From assembly GCA_018396565.1 (NCBI GenBank), contig JAGTQO010000051.1:1-11031 (forward strand): DNA of 11,031 bases. Reading direction: 5' to 3'. This document shows, one piece after another, positions 1 to 5,490 of this stretch (position 1 is its first letter; each line of letters begins with the position of its first letter). The notes below the pieces were generated by a model. That model saw only the letters and a program-made list of their open reading frames with translations, was not told the origin of the DNA and searched no databases. This DNA comes from Candidatus Bathyarchaeota archaeon (lineage in GTDB: Archaea > Thermoproteota > Bathyarchaeia > 40CM-2-53-6 > RBG-13-38-9). The position numbers were made by a program, and so were the translations under genes.

Positions 1-92
1 GAAGGAGCATGAGGCGAACCCTCACTTCAACATCATGTAAACCCTCATCTCGACATGTGAGTATCCAATTACTGTTCAGTCAACAGCTTCTT

Positions 93-665
93 TCATGTAT
101 TGATCTGGCTTTGCAATATTTCGGCCTCAGATTCTCTAGATGGTGGCTTGAGCCTCCTAAGCAGGGCCTTACAGAGGATATATCCGCCCACACAGCTTAT
201 CAGCCCAGCCATCACATTGAAGCCTGCTATGAATGGCAGCAGGGCCGCAGCCGCATCCCATGTCAATATTGATAGGAGCGGCAGGAAGACCATGTTGCAT
301 AGGGACATTACTATAACTCTCAAGGATACGCCCCCAACGACACTCATCAACATGCCAACCTTCGACTTTCTAGTGTAGAACGGTATCATACCTGCGACCG
401 TAGACAGTTCAGCTATGGCCCTCATGAAGCCGCTCAGGGGATCCCTGAATGATATTGATAGGAATAGGATTGTCGATGTTGCAAATCCTGAGAACGGACC
501 GTAAAGTAGAAGCGAGAGCACTATTGGAATTCCACTGATGTCAAGTCTCAGTCTTGGAAAGAATGGGAACGGAATCTTGACTCTCAGACTCCACAGGGTC
601 AGGTCGAAGATTATGACCAAAGCTCCAAGCACAGCCGTCCCTGAGATCGAGATGGATCTCCTCAT
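93..665 (-). CDS. ECF transporter S component, RibU-like
   Basis: Small hydrophobic protein of about 190 residues with roughly five to six membrane segments. The segment near residues 38-62 (LRLDISGIPIVLSLLLYGPF) matches the conserved region of ECF substrate-binding components of the riboflavin type, where a basic or acidic patch is followed by a Gly-Pro motif. In this family the S component binds a vitamin outside the membrane and is turned over by an energising module (EcfAA'T), which is not visible here. The frame is open up to 743, but I chose the ATG at 665: an AGGTG sits about 8 bases before it, and a TATA box at about 701-708 lies upstream of 665 and inside the longer version, so the longer protein would start before its own promoter. 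Riboflavin is the best substrate guess; another vitamin or queuosine precursor is possible. The C-terminal tail (last 20 residues) is charged and cytosolic. Confidence 0.72.
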   Translation of the reverse strand: MRRSISISGTAVLGALVIIFDLTLWSLRVKIPFPFFPRLRLDISGIPIVLSLLLYGPFSGFATSTILFLSISFRDPLSGFMRAIAELSTVAGMIPFYTRKSKVGMLMSVVGGVSLRVIVMSLCNMVFLPLLSILTWDAAAALLPFIAGFNVMAGLISCVGGYILCKALLRRLKPPSRESEAEILQSQINT

Positions 666-694
666 CGAGACACCTGAGAGTAAGCAAGATGGTA

Positions 695-713
695 CCACCA
701 ATATAAAAGGTGG
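695..713 (-). promoter_or_regulatory. TATA box inside a perfect inverted repeat
   Basis: On the minus strand the TATA-like TTTTATATT (700-708) is flanked by CCACC and GGTGG, a perfect 5-base inverted repeat with a 9-base spacer. A transcript would start near 682, giving a short leader to the ATG at 665. An operator overlapping the TATA box is the usual place for an archaeal repressor; the regulator is unknown. A FMN-type riboswitch is excluded by the short leader. Confidence 0.45.
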
Positions 714-848
714 ATGCTCCGAACTAAATCTGGCCGATTGCATCTACAATTTGTGGTCAAAGGGGAAGAATAGGATTCAGGTGGTTAATGAAAAGCGCAA
801 TATTTGAATTTTGAGATCATGTATGGATTATGGTGAGATTCTGAAAAA

Positions 849-858
849 CCATTTAATA
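849..858 (+). promoter_or_regulatory. TATA-like box for the PepSY-like gene
   Basis: The sequence around 849-858 (CATTTAATAA) is a TATA-like element. A start site about 26 bases on, near 880, leaves a leader of about 14 bases to the ATG at 895, which carries a GAGG just before it. This favours 895 over the in-frame TTG at 811. Confidence 0.4.
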
Positions 859-894
859 AGGCATCTGACATTCAACGTAGGCTGGTGTAGAGGA

Positions 895-1449
895 ATGAGT
901 TTAACACGGAATGCGGTACTGCTTATAGTTATCATTGTAGTGGCAGCCAGTTCAGCTTACTTAGCAAATGTTATCCTTACAGCTGCTGCGAACACAGGTT
1001 TGGAAGGCCCTCCCGTTAATGGGGGCGCATGTCCTTGCAAGCGTCCATTACCATATGAATGGCAAAGTAATATCACAGGCCCGCGCAAATGGCAAGTTAA
1101 CATCACCGTTACAGACTCCCAGGCGAAGATTATCGTAAATGATGCTTTGAAGACCTTCACCGTTGGAGAAGTATCTGATAGAGGCGCAGTCTGGATAGTC
1201 AGCATCAACTATAAGGGCAAGCCTATCATGATAGTCCCCCTAGGGAAGATAAATACTCCAACCTCCCAAGACGCCCTGAATGCTGTGCAAGAATCCCTAG
1301 CAAGAGGCTGGAGTGCGGGTGAGCCTAAGCAACATGGTTTTATCTACAATGTGCCAATCATAGACTCCAACGGAAATATTATAAGCAATGTCAGAGTCGA
1401 CGGTAGGACAGGCGAGATCCACACAGGATTTCCACAACTACGCAGGTGA
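895..1449 (+). CDS. membrane-anchored PepSY-like secreted protein
   Basis: The protein has 184 residues from the ATG at 895 (GAGG 4 bases upstream). Residues 7-31 form one hydrophobic segment that is a signal anchor or uncleaved signal peptide, so the rest should be outside the cell. A CPC motif (Cys46, Cys48) follows in a Gly/Pro-rich linker, which could bind a metal or form a disulphide. The remainder reads as two weakly similar PepSY-type units: residues about 75-125 (DSQAKIIVNDALKTF) and about 125-180, ending in the typical DSNGNIISNVRVDGRTGEI pattern. PepSY domains are usually inhibitory or chaperone-like modules attached to peptidases or secreted enzymes; here there is no catalytic domain, so a role cannot be given. 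The gene diverges from the ECF S component and its 3' end abuts the truncated vapC remnant. Confidence 0.7.
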   Translation: MSLTRNAVLLIVIIVVAASSAYLANVILTAAANTGLEGPPVNGGACPCKRPLPYEWQSNITGPRKWQVNITVTDSQAKIIVNDALKTFTVGEVSDRGAVWIVSINYKGKPIMIVPLGKINTPTSQDALNAVQESLARGWSAGEPKQHGFIYNVPIIDSNGNIISNVRVDGRTGEIHTGFPQLRR

Positions 1450-1658
1450 ACTTAGTCTCTGAGCCAAGTCAGGACTGTTCTCCTGCAAGTAATTATAGTA
1501 GATCTCTTTATGTTACCGCTTATTGCCGCATCTACTTCATCAGATTCTATCTTGAACGCAATCTTCTGGACGTCTTCCCAACCTTCCTCCTTTGCGAACA
1601 TTTTGATTAGGGGCTTCGTATCTAGGATTATCTTAGGTTTGGCTGATTTTTTTCTCAA
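1438..1658 (-). pseudogene. vapC: VapC-like PIN toxin, frameshifted and truncated
   Basis: From the TTG at 1658 the frame gives PKIILDTKPLIKMFAKEEGW, the characteristic N-terminal strand and first catalytic Asp (residue 13) of a PIN-domain ribonuclease toxin, followed by a helix (VQKIAFKIESDEVDAAIS). At about 1503-1509 one base appears to be missing: the annotated frame then reads nonsense (NIKRSTIITC) and stops at 1452-1454, while the next frame reads EIYYNYLQENSPDLAQRL, the expected second PIN helix with its conserved Glu region. That frame ends at 1438-1440, inside the 3' end of the neighbouring + strand gene. The C-terminal half of the PIN domain with the remaining acidic residues is absent, so no active toxin can be made even if the frameshift is a sequencing error. 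It overlaps the vapB remnant by 26 bases as in an intact vapBC operon. Confidence 0.8.
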
Positions 1659-1890
1659 ATTCTCTTGTCCACTCCTTTCTCATGTTCTCTATCTCCCTTG
1701 AGGGTTTCCTGCCTCTGAATAATTCTTCATCTACACCGGCTAAACTTGAAAGCTTGGGTAAGAGGATGACTTTTATTGCTTTTCCGCCACGCATGATCAG
1801 GAGTCTCTCGCCATCATTTATACCAAGTTCTCTTCTTAACTTCGGTATGGTAACTTAGCCTTTCAAGGCTAATTTAACTGTTTCAACCAA
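1633..1890 (-). pseudogene. vapB: VapB-like AbrB antitoxin, nonsense mutant
   Basis: Reading from a TTG at 1890, the frame gives VETVKLALKG, then a TAA stop at 1855-1857, then VTIPKLRRELGINDGERLLI and a charged C-terminal tail ending at 1633. This is the swapped-hairpin AbrB/MazE DNA-binding fold (consensus KGQVTIPK-LR-LGI-GD), and the stop falls exactly on the invariant Gln codon, so a single CAA to TAA change explains it. The C-terminal part (residues about 50-85, rich in E, R, K) would be the toxin-binding helix. The position upstream of the PIN fragment, same strand and overlapping it, confirms a former vapBC pair. The ORF is too interrupted to be found by a length cut-off. A sequencing error could explain the stop, but the toxin gene is also damaged. 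Confidence 0.8.
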
Positions 1891-1924
1891 AGATTGCCAT
1901 CAAATAATATGAAACTATCTTACA

Positions 1925-1932
1925 TTTATATA
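1925..1932 (-). promoter_or_regulatory. TATA box of the dead vapBC module
   Basis: TATATAAA on the minus strand, a near-perfect archaeal TATA box. The transcript would start near 1902, about 12 bases before the TTG at 1890. The promoter appears preserved although both genes are broken. Confidence 0.5.
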
Positions 1933-2074
1933 TGTCAGAAAAATCTGAAATTATCCATCATAGAGCAAAATTCTTACACACACTTCGGATAGAGATAAGA
2001 ATCTCTGAGGTAATCTATTGGCCGCCTATTAAACACTTTAAAAGATTCGGTAGATGAAGCTGTCGTCTCAAGCA

Positions 2075-2090
2075 CCTCCAGAATAGGAGG
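2075..2090. repeat. small hairpin downstream of the iron transporter gene
   Basis: CCTCC-AGAATA-GGAGG, a 5 bp perfect stem with a 6-base loop, 50-70 bases past the stop of the VIT-family gene in the minus direction. It has no T-run after it, so a terminator role is only a guess. The rest of 1933-2141 holds no gene that I can support. Confidence 0.25.
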
Positions 2091-2141
2091 CCCCTATACT
2101 GGCATTTTCCATTCCTTAAAGGGTGGAGATTGTAAGTGTTT

Positions 2142-3011
2142 TTATATTTCTAATTTCAAGACGGTTCTCATTATGAGTCCTATGATAAAGGATAGGGTTG
2201 CTATTCCGAGACTGATGAATGCCATCTCAACGAATCTCGACTTTAAAGGTACGTCCTTGGCAACAGATATGTAAAATGTGAATATGAAAATCACTATGAG
2301 GGCGTTTAGAACCGTCAATGCGAGCGAGAGGTAGATGTTGGAGAGGATGAGATATGGATAGATCAGGAAGATGACGGTGAGGATATAGGCTGAACATGTA
2401 TAGAGTGATGCTTTGACAGGATCCAGAGCAGAACTCTCAGATTTAGTTGCCAGATATTCCGAAGCCGCCATTGAGAGGGATGCTGCGACTCCTGTGATGG
2501 AACCCACCATTGCAACCAATCTTGGATCCTGGAGGGCAAAGGTGAACCCTGCAATTGCACCAGTAAGTTCCACGAGTGCATCATTCAACCCTCGAACAGT
2601 TGAACCGATATATCTGAGTCTCTCCTCATCAATCATGTTTATGATCTGCTTCTCATGCATATCCTCATCTGCAACAATATCTTTAGCTTCTGGGATATAT
2701 TTTGAAATCTTGTAATAAGTAACCTGAGCTTGATCTTCACCTCTCTCCATAAGTTTTATTCCGAATGTAAACCCGAAAATTTTGGCGATGAGCAAATACT
2801 TTAAGACCTTTAGCCGATCAGGCTTGACGTCTTCCTTGGAATATTTTTTCCAGAAAAAATAGTGATCGAGCTCATCCTCCGAAATCTGTTTTAAAACATT
2901 CTTATTATGGGGATCCCTTATTGAGTCTGATAGTCTGCTGTAAATGATATGCTCAGTTAACTCGTTCCTTTGAGCACTCAAAACTGTCTTTCTAATATTT
3001 TCATCGAACAT
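2142..3011 (-). CDS. ferritin-like domain fused to VIT1/CCC1 iron transporter
   Basis: About 289 residues. Residues 1-130 are a rubrerythrin-like four-helix domain with di-iron ligands in the expected spacing: Glu17, Glu47-x-x-His50 (EDELDH), Glu89 (MERGED) and Glu116-x-x-His119-Glu120 (EDMHEK). Residues 136-289 are a VIT1/CCC1 transporter: GLNDALVEL at the first membrane segment, GSITGVAASLSMAASEYLATKSE in the second, then three more membrane helices. This architecture matches the MbfA/Er-VIT1 type, in which the ferritin-like part senses or oxidises iron and the membrane part exports it; function in this organism is inferred. A TTG at 3026 is in frame, but the TATA box at 3042-3049 predicts a transcript start near 3020, so the ATG at 3011 is the better start. 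The gene stands alone between the vapBC remnant and OsmC. Confidence 0.87.
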   Translation of the reverse strand: MFDENIRKTVLSAQRNELTEHIIYSRLSDSIRDPHNKNVLKQISEDELDHYFFWKKYSKEDVKPDRLKVLKYLLIAKIFGFTFGIKLMERGEDQAQVTYYKISKYIPEAKDIVADEDMHEKQIINMIDEERLRYIGSTVRGLNDALVELTGAIAGFTFALQDPRLVAMVGSITGVAASLSMAASEYLATKSESSALDPVKASLYTCSAYILTVIFLIYPYLILSNIYLSLALTVLNALIVIFIFTFYISVAKDVPLKSRFVEMAFISLGIATLSFIIGLIMRTVLKLEI

Positions 3012-3041
3012 GATTCGTCGACTCAATTTTGCTGGTTAGAG

Positions 3042-3049
3042 TTATAAAT
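3042..3049 (-). promoter_or_regulatory. TATA box of the ferritin-VIT gene
   Basis: ATTTATAA on the minus strand, centred about 26 bases before the predicted start near 3020. The leader to ATG 3011 would be about 10 bases with no Shine-Dalgarno, which suits near-leaderless translation. Confidence 0.5.
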
Positions 3050-3227
3050 ATGCATCGAGGATTAACGGCATGAGTGACCATAAGCATAGGTAACTTTACA
3101 TTAACACTATAGGAGTATTGATTTTAAAGTAGCTCATGAGAGATAGAAGAACACGCTTACCAGTGGAATTACTCTATTTGCTTTGTTGATCTTTATTAAA
3201 ATTTCTGGTGCCGCTTGACACATGAGG

Positions 3228-3680
3228 CTAAGATCCTTTTTCATCTCTTGTAGCGACATCCACACTCACCGGAATTCCTTGCCTTACGCTTTGAGTGACG
3301 ACGCAGAAGTCTTCGAATAGTTCAAGGCATCGCTTCAACCTTTCGACGTCCTCCCTTCGAATGGATAAATGAATATGTGCTCTCAGCGAACCGATCCTGA
3401 GGCGGCCCTTCTCGTTTCTTCGGAATGAGGTCTCAACAGTCGTTTCGACCCTTTCTACGTTCAGCCTAGCCTTTGCGAGGCAGAACAGCAGGCTCGCGCT
3501 GAGACAGTGGCCGACAGCCGCTGAGAGCAGGCGTGAAGCGTTTGGGCCTGAACCCTCCCCTACAGGCTTTGGCTCATCCATAATCATCTCCGGAAGATCT
3601 GCGGAGTCGAATCTCACATTGAATCTGTAGCCATCAGATCTTTCCAGAATAGTAGTGAACCTCTCTGGCTCCGAGGACAA
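3228..3680 (-). CDS. OsmC/Ohr-family peroxiredoxin-like protein
   Basis: The protein has 150 residues, the usual OsmC length. It carries both redox cysteines: Cys59 in SAAVGHCLSASLLFCLAK (helix) and Cys126 in DFCVVTQSVRQGIPVSV, the second matching the family's C-x-V-x-x-S/T-x-x-x-G-I-P-V signature. Family members use the two cysteines to reduce organic hydroperoxides; some archaeal ones are of the YhfA branch with less clear substrates. Arg19/Arg23 in the N-terminal strand may be the activating arginine, but I cannot tell which. The start is a TTG at 3680: no upstream start is possible because stops precede it, and GGTGTG lies about 8 bases upstream. A weak TATA-like TTATCTTT lies near 3713-3720. 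The gene is followed on the same strand by the iron transporter but separated by about 200 bases, so it is probably transcribed alone. Confidence 0.88.
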   Translation of the reverse strand: MSSEPERFTTILERSDGYRFNVRFDSADLPEMIMDEPKPVGEGSGPNASRLLSAAVGHCLSASLLFCLAKARLNVERVETTVETSFRRNEKGRLRIGSLRAHIHLSIRREDVERLKRCLELFEDFCVVTQSVRQGIPVSVDVATRDEKGS

Positions 3681-4258
3681 TCATCACACCAAGAGAGAGG
3701 TTGGGATATGGAAAGATAAGCCTGCCGGTCAAAGCGGGAATTTGAACTGGTCTCCTCTTGAGTCGCCAACTATCTCAATGCTATGTCTAGAAGGCACTGC
3801 ATAATATATGTATCGAGAATCCTCTCGTGGATGTACATAAATTAGTGTTTGCCTCATTACAAAAAAATATTCGGAGACGCCTCAATGTTAATACCCGTGG
3901 GATACACCATCTCGAGAATATGTTGCGTCACCGATCGGTTTAGCATGACCGTAAGGTCGTGGTGATGCGCAATCCTACTTATCGTGTAAGGGGGACTGAA
4001 GGAGGAGCTCTACCCTGACAAGATTAAGTATGTATGTCTTTAGATAGATATTGTCCGAAGACCTTGCTTTAAAACATAGATAGTAGATTCACATAAACGG
4101 ACCAATCTTCTGAGAATGTTACATATCTGTTGAACCGGCCTAAACTGCAAAGAAGATCACGCGGAAACTCGTCGTAAAACTATCAGGGATTAGATGATCC
4201 TTCCGTTGAGTTAGTCAAAAACTCCAAGCCTCAGTATATGCAAGATCTTCGGAGAGTA
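3681..4258. other. 578-base intergenic region without a supported gene
   Basis: On the minus strand four overlapping open segments (4179-4069, 4088-3975, 4009-3857, 3857-3729) tile this region, the last being a 42-codon ATG ORF at 3729-3857 that begins at the stop of the previous one (TAATG). Their lengths (36-50 codons) are what chance gives at this base composition, and none shows a recognisable motif or a clear ribosome binding site. The tRNA 3' end lies at the right edge, a place where elements often integrate, but no integrase or duplicated tRNA end is visible. The only non-random structure I see is the hairpin element at 3923-3972. A short hairpin CGAGA-ATCC-TCTCG sits at 3814-3827. Confidence 0.5.
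3923..3972 (+). ncRNA. candidate structured RNA element with GNRA hairpin
   Basis: Bases 3923-3932 (TTGCGTCACC) pair with 3961-3972 in a 10 bp Watson-Crick stem with one 2-base bulge (3966-3967). Stacked directly on it is a second stem, 3945-3950 with 3955-3960 (6 bp, one T-G), closed by GTAA at 3951-3954. As RNA on the + strand the loop is a GNRA tetraloop; on the minus strand it is not, which favours the + strand. A 12-base single-stranded stretch (3933-3944) joins the stems on one side only. A perfect 10-base palindrome, ACCGATCGGT (3930-3939), overlaps the left arm and could instead be a protein site. No match to RNase P, SRP, box C/D or H/ACA RNA was recognisable. Function unknown. Confidence 0.35.
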
Positions 4259-4375
4259 TGGAGCCCCGGCTGGGCTTCGATCCCAGGACTTACGGCTTAC
4301 GAAGCCGTCGCTCTACCGTACTGAGCTCTCCCTCCAGCGCCGCATTTTTGGACGCGGGGCTGAGAGCTCCGGGGC
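4259..4375 (-). tRNA. tRNA-Thr(CGT) with a probable intron near position 7/8
   Basis: Minus-strand cloverleaf: anticodon arm ACGGC-TTCGTAA-GCCGT with anticodon CGT (4299-4301), D-arm GCTC-AGTACGGTA-GAGC (4310-4326), T-arm CTGGG-ATCGAAG-CCCAG (4270-4286), variable loop of 5, then CCGGGGC, discriminator T and an encoded CCA (4259-4261). The bases directly 5' of the D-arm do not pair with CCGGGGC, but a perfect 7-base partner GCCCCGG lies at 4369-4375, so 4329-4368 (40 bases) is best read as an intron. It folds on itself (CAGC/GCTG and CCGC/GCGG, loop 4344-4353), and GAGCTCT/AGAGCTC pair across the junctions. The repeated GAGCTC leaves the exact splice point uncertain; the 40-base cut gives G8-A9, so the usual U8 is missing, and position 54 is A. 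U73 and G1-C72/C2-G71 fit archaeal tRNA-Thr. The bulge-helix-bulge is imperfect. Confidence 0.85.
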
Positions 4376-4395
4376 CTAAGAATCATTGGAGAGCG

Positions 4396-4405
4396 ATATT
4401 GATAA
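4396..4405 (-). promoter_or_regulatory. TATA-like box of the tRNA-Thr gene
   Basis: TTATCAATAT on the minus strand, centred at about 4400, exactly 25-26 bases before 4375. This predicts a transcript that begins at the tRNA's first base and so independently supports 4375 as the 5' end. The same AT-rich patch could also serve the divergent thiL gene, whose transcript would start near 4426. Confidence 0.5.
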
Positions 4406-4449
4406 GGATTAGGATCGCCATATTCAGATACTGCAGGTGTTCTCTATAA

Positions 4450-5427
4450 TTGAGTGTGTCGGGTGCGGGTTTGGGTGAGAGGAAGATAATTGAGTTGATC
4501 ACTGGACTCCAGGACAGGATGAGGGGTAACCCTCTGCCTTTCGGCGAAGACGTCGCCGCAGTCCGTCTAGGCAAAGGTAGGCTCGGTGTCTTGAAATGTG
4601 ACATGCTCGTTGGAGCAACTGATGTTCCTTCCGGTATGAGTTTGTGGCAGGCCTCCAGGAAGGCTGTCGTATCGAGTGTGAGTGACTTCGCGGCGAAAGG
4701 TGTCAGACCTAAAGTCATACTCGCCTCCCTAGGGTTGCCTAAGGGTCTGGGTGAGGATGAGATCCGCCAGATCGGTTCAGGCCTGAACGCAGCCGCCAAG
4801 GAGTATGGTGCCCACATTATCGGTGGAGACACGAATGAGGCTGAAGGCTTGACTATAGATATATGTGTCTTCGGCATTTGTAGAGAGAAGATTCTTGTGA
4901 GGCGTGACACTGCCAGGGATGGTGATGTCGTAGCTGTGACGGGCCCTTTCGGTCTGGCCTCTTTAGGTTTGAAGATTGTTAAGGAAGGTTTGGAGGCGCC
5001 TCAAGACCTTAGGGTTAGGGCTTTGGATGCTGTCTACATGCCCAAAGCCAGGCTGGTTGAGGGAGTCACCTTGGCCTCAAACAGGTTATTGACGTCCTCG
5101 ATAGATTCAAGTGACGGGTTGGCATGGAGCCTCTATGAGTTGGCGAGGGCAAGCAGTGTCGGCTTCGAAATAGATAGGCTACCGGTCGATGGGGATTTGG
5201 AGAGGTTCGCTCTCGAGAATGGTATTGACCATGTTGACTTGACTCTTTATGGCGGGGAGGAGTATGAGTTGGTTGTGACTTTGAGTCCTAGAATGTTTGG
5301 GAGGGCTATGAGGAGGATTCCCCTAATACCTATAGGGAGGGTTACTGGTGATGTTGGGAGGATCGTTTTGAGGGTTGACGGTAGGGTGTTGGATGTCGAG
5401 CCTAAAGGTTACGAGCATCTCAAATGA
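4450..5427 (+). CDS. thiL: thiamine-monophosphate kinase
   Basis: ATP-dependent phosphorylation of thiamine monophosphate to the diphosphate cofactor, the last step of thiamine biosynthesis, in the cytosol. The 325 residues show the PurM/AIR-synthase-like kinase fold in full: FGEDVAAV (31-38, metal-binding acidic residues), CDMLVGATDVP (50-60), the SVSDFAAKG helix (76-84), GGDTNEAEG (125-133), GDVVAVTGPFG (158-168), SIDSSDGLAWSL (217-228), GGEEYEL (268-274) and PIGRV (294-298). Cys and Glu in the first motifs (GED rather than GDD) resemble the archaeal subgroup. The start is a TTG at 4450 with AGGTG (4435-4439) 10 bases upstream; a GTG two codons on is also possible. It diverges from the tRNA-Thr gene and converges with the CBS gene, so it is probably monocistronic. 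No TPP riboswitch is visible in the short leader. Confidence 0.93.
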   Translation: MSVSGAGLGERKIIELITGLQDRMRGNPLPFGEDVAAVRLGKGRLGVLKCDMLVGATDVPSGMSLWQASRKAVVSSVSDFAAKGVRPKVILASLGLPKGLGEDEIRQIGSGLNAAAKEYGAHIIGGDTNEAEGLTIDICVFGICREKILVRRDTARDGDVVAVTGPFGLASLGLKIVKEGLEAPQDLRVRALDAVYMPKARLVEGVTLASNRLLTSSIDSSDGLAWSLYELARASSVGFEIDRLPVDGDLERFALENGIDHVDLTLYGGEEYELVVTLSPRMFGRAMRRIPLIPIGRVTGDVGRIVLRVDGRVLDVEPKGYEHLK

Positions 5428-5490
5428 TTAGGGTCCAAAATATCTATCTCAGCATGATATATTGGTGAGGAAGGCCTCTGGAAGATTCTG

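Noticed and set aside
1..25. GTG at 23-25 on the minus strand opening a frame to the left edge (RVRLMLL)
   Set aside because: Only eight codons visible and no clear ribosome binding site; 1-92 otherwise shows no gene.
811..894. Longer TTG start for the PepSY-like gene
   Set aside because: It lies upstream of the TATA-like box and adds a non-signal extension before the membrane anchor.
3134..3223. 29-codon minus-strand ORF just after OsmC
   Set aside because: Short, no clear ribosome binding site or motif; compatible with chance.
3720..3750. GTTCAAATT on the minus strand, like a tRNA T-loop
   Set aside because: The flanking bases do not form a T-stem and no other tRNA arms are present.
3729..3857. 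42-codon minus-strand ORF with TAATG overlap to a 29-codon ORF (3857-3946); one extra T in the 7-T run near 3862 would fuse the two into a longer frame
   Set aside because: Open stretches of 36-50 codons on one strand are expected by chance in 500 bases of this composition. There is no ribosome binding site and no recognisable motif. It also conflicts with the hairpin on the other strand. A homology search of the fused translation would decide.
3962..3999. Box C/D-like pair (GTGATGC and CTGA) suggesting a guide RNA
   Set aside because: Box C ends in C instead of A, no C'/D' boxes at normal spacing, no terminal stem.
4069..4179. Further minus-strand open segments (4069-4179, 3975-4088) that would extend the same decayed gene
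   Set aside because: Needs several frameshifts to join, with no family signature to justify them.
4259..4286. Possible element attachment site at the tRNA 3' end
   Set aside because: No second copy of the tRNA end and no integrase within the window.
4258..4449. 63-codon + strand ORF across the tRNA
   Set aside because: It is a shadow of the tRNA-Thr gene and its intron.
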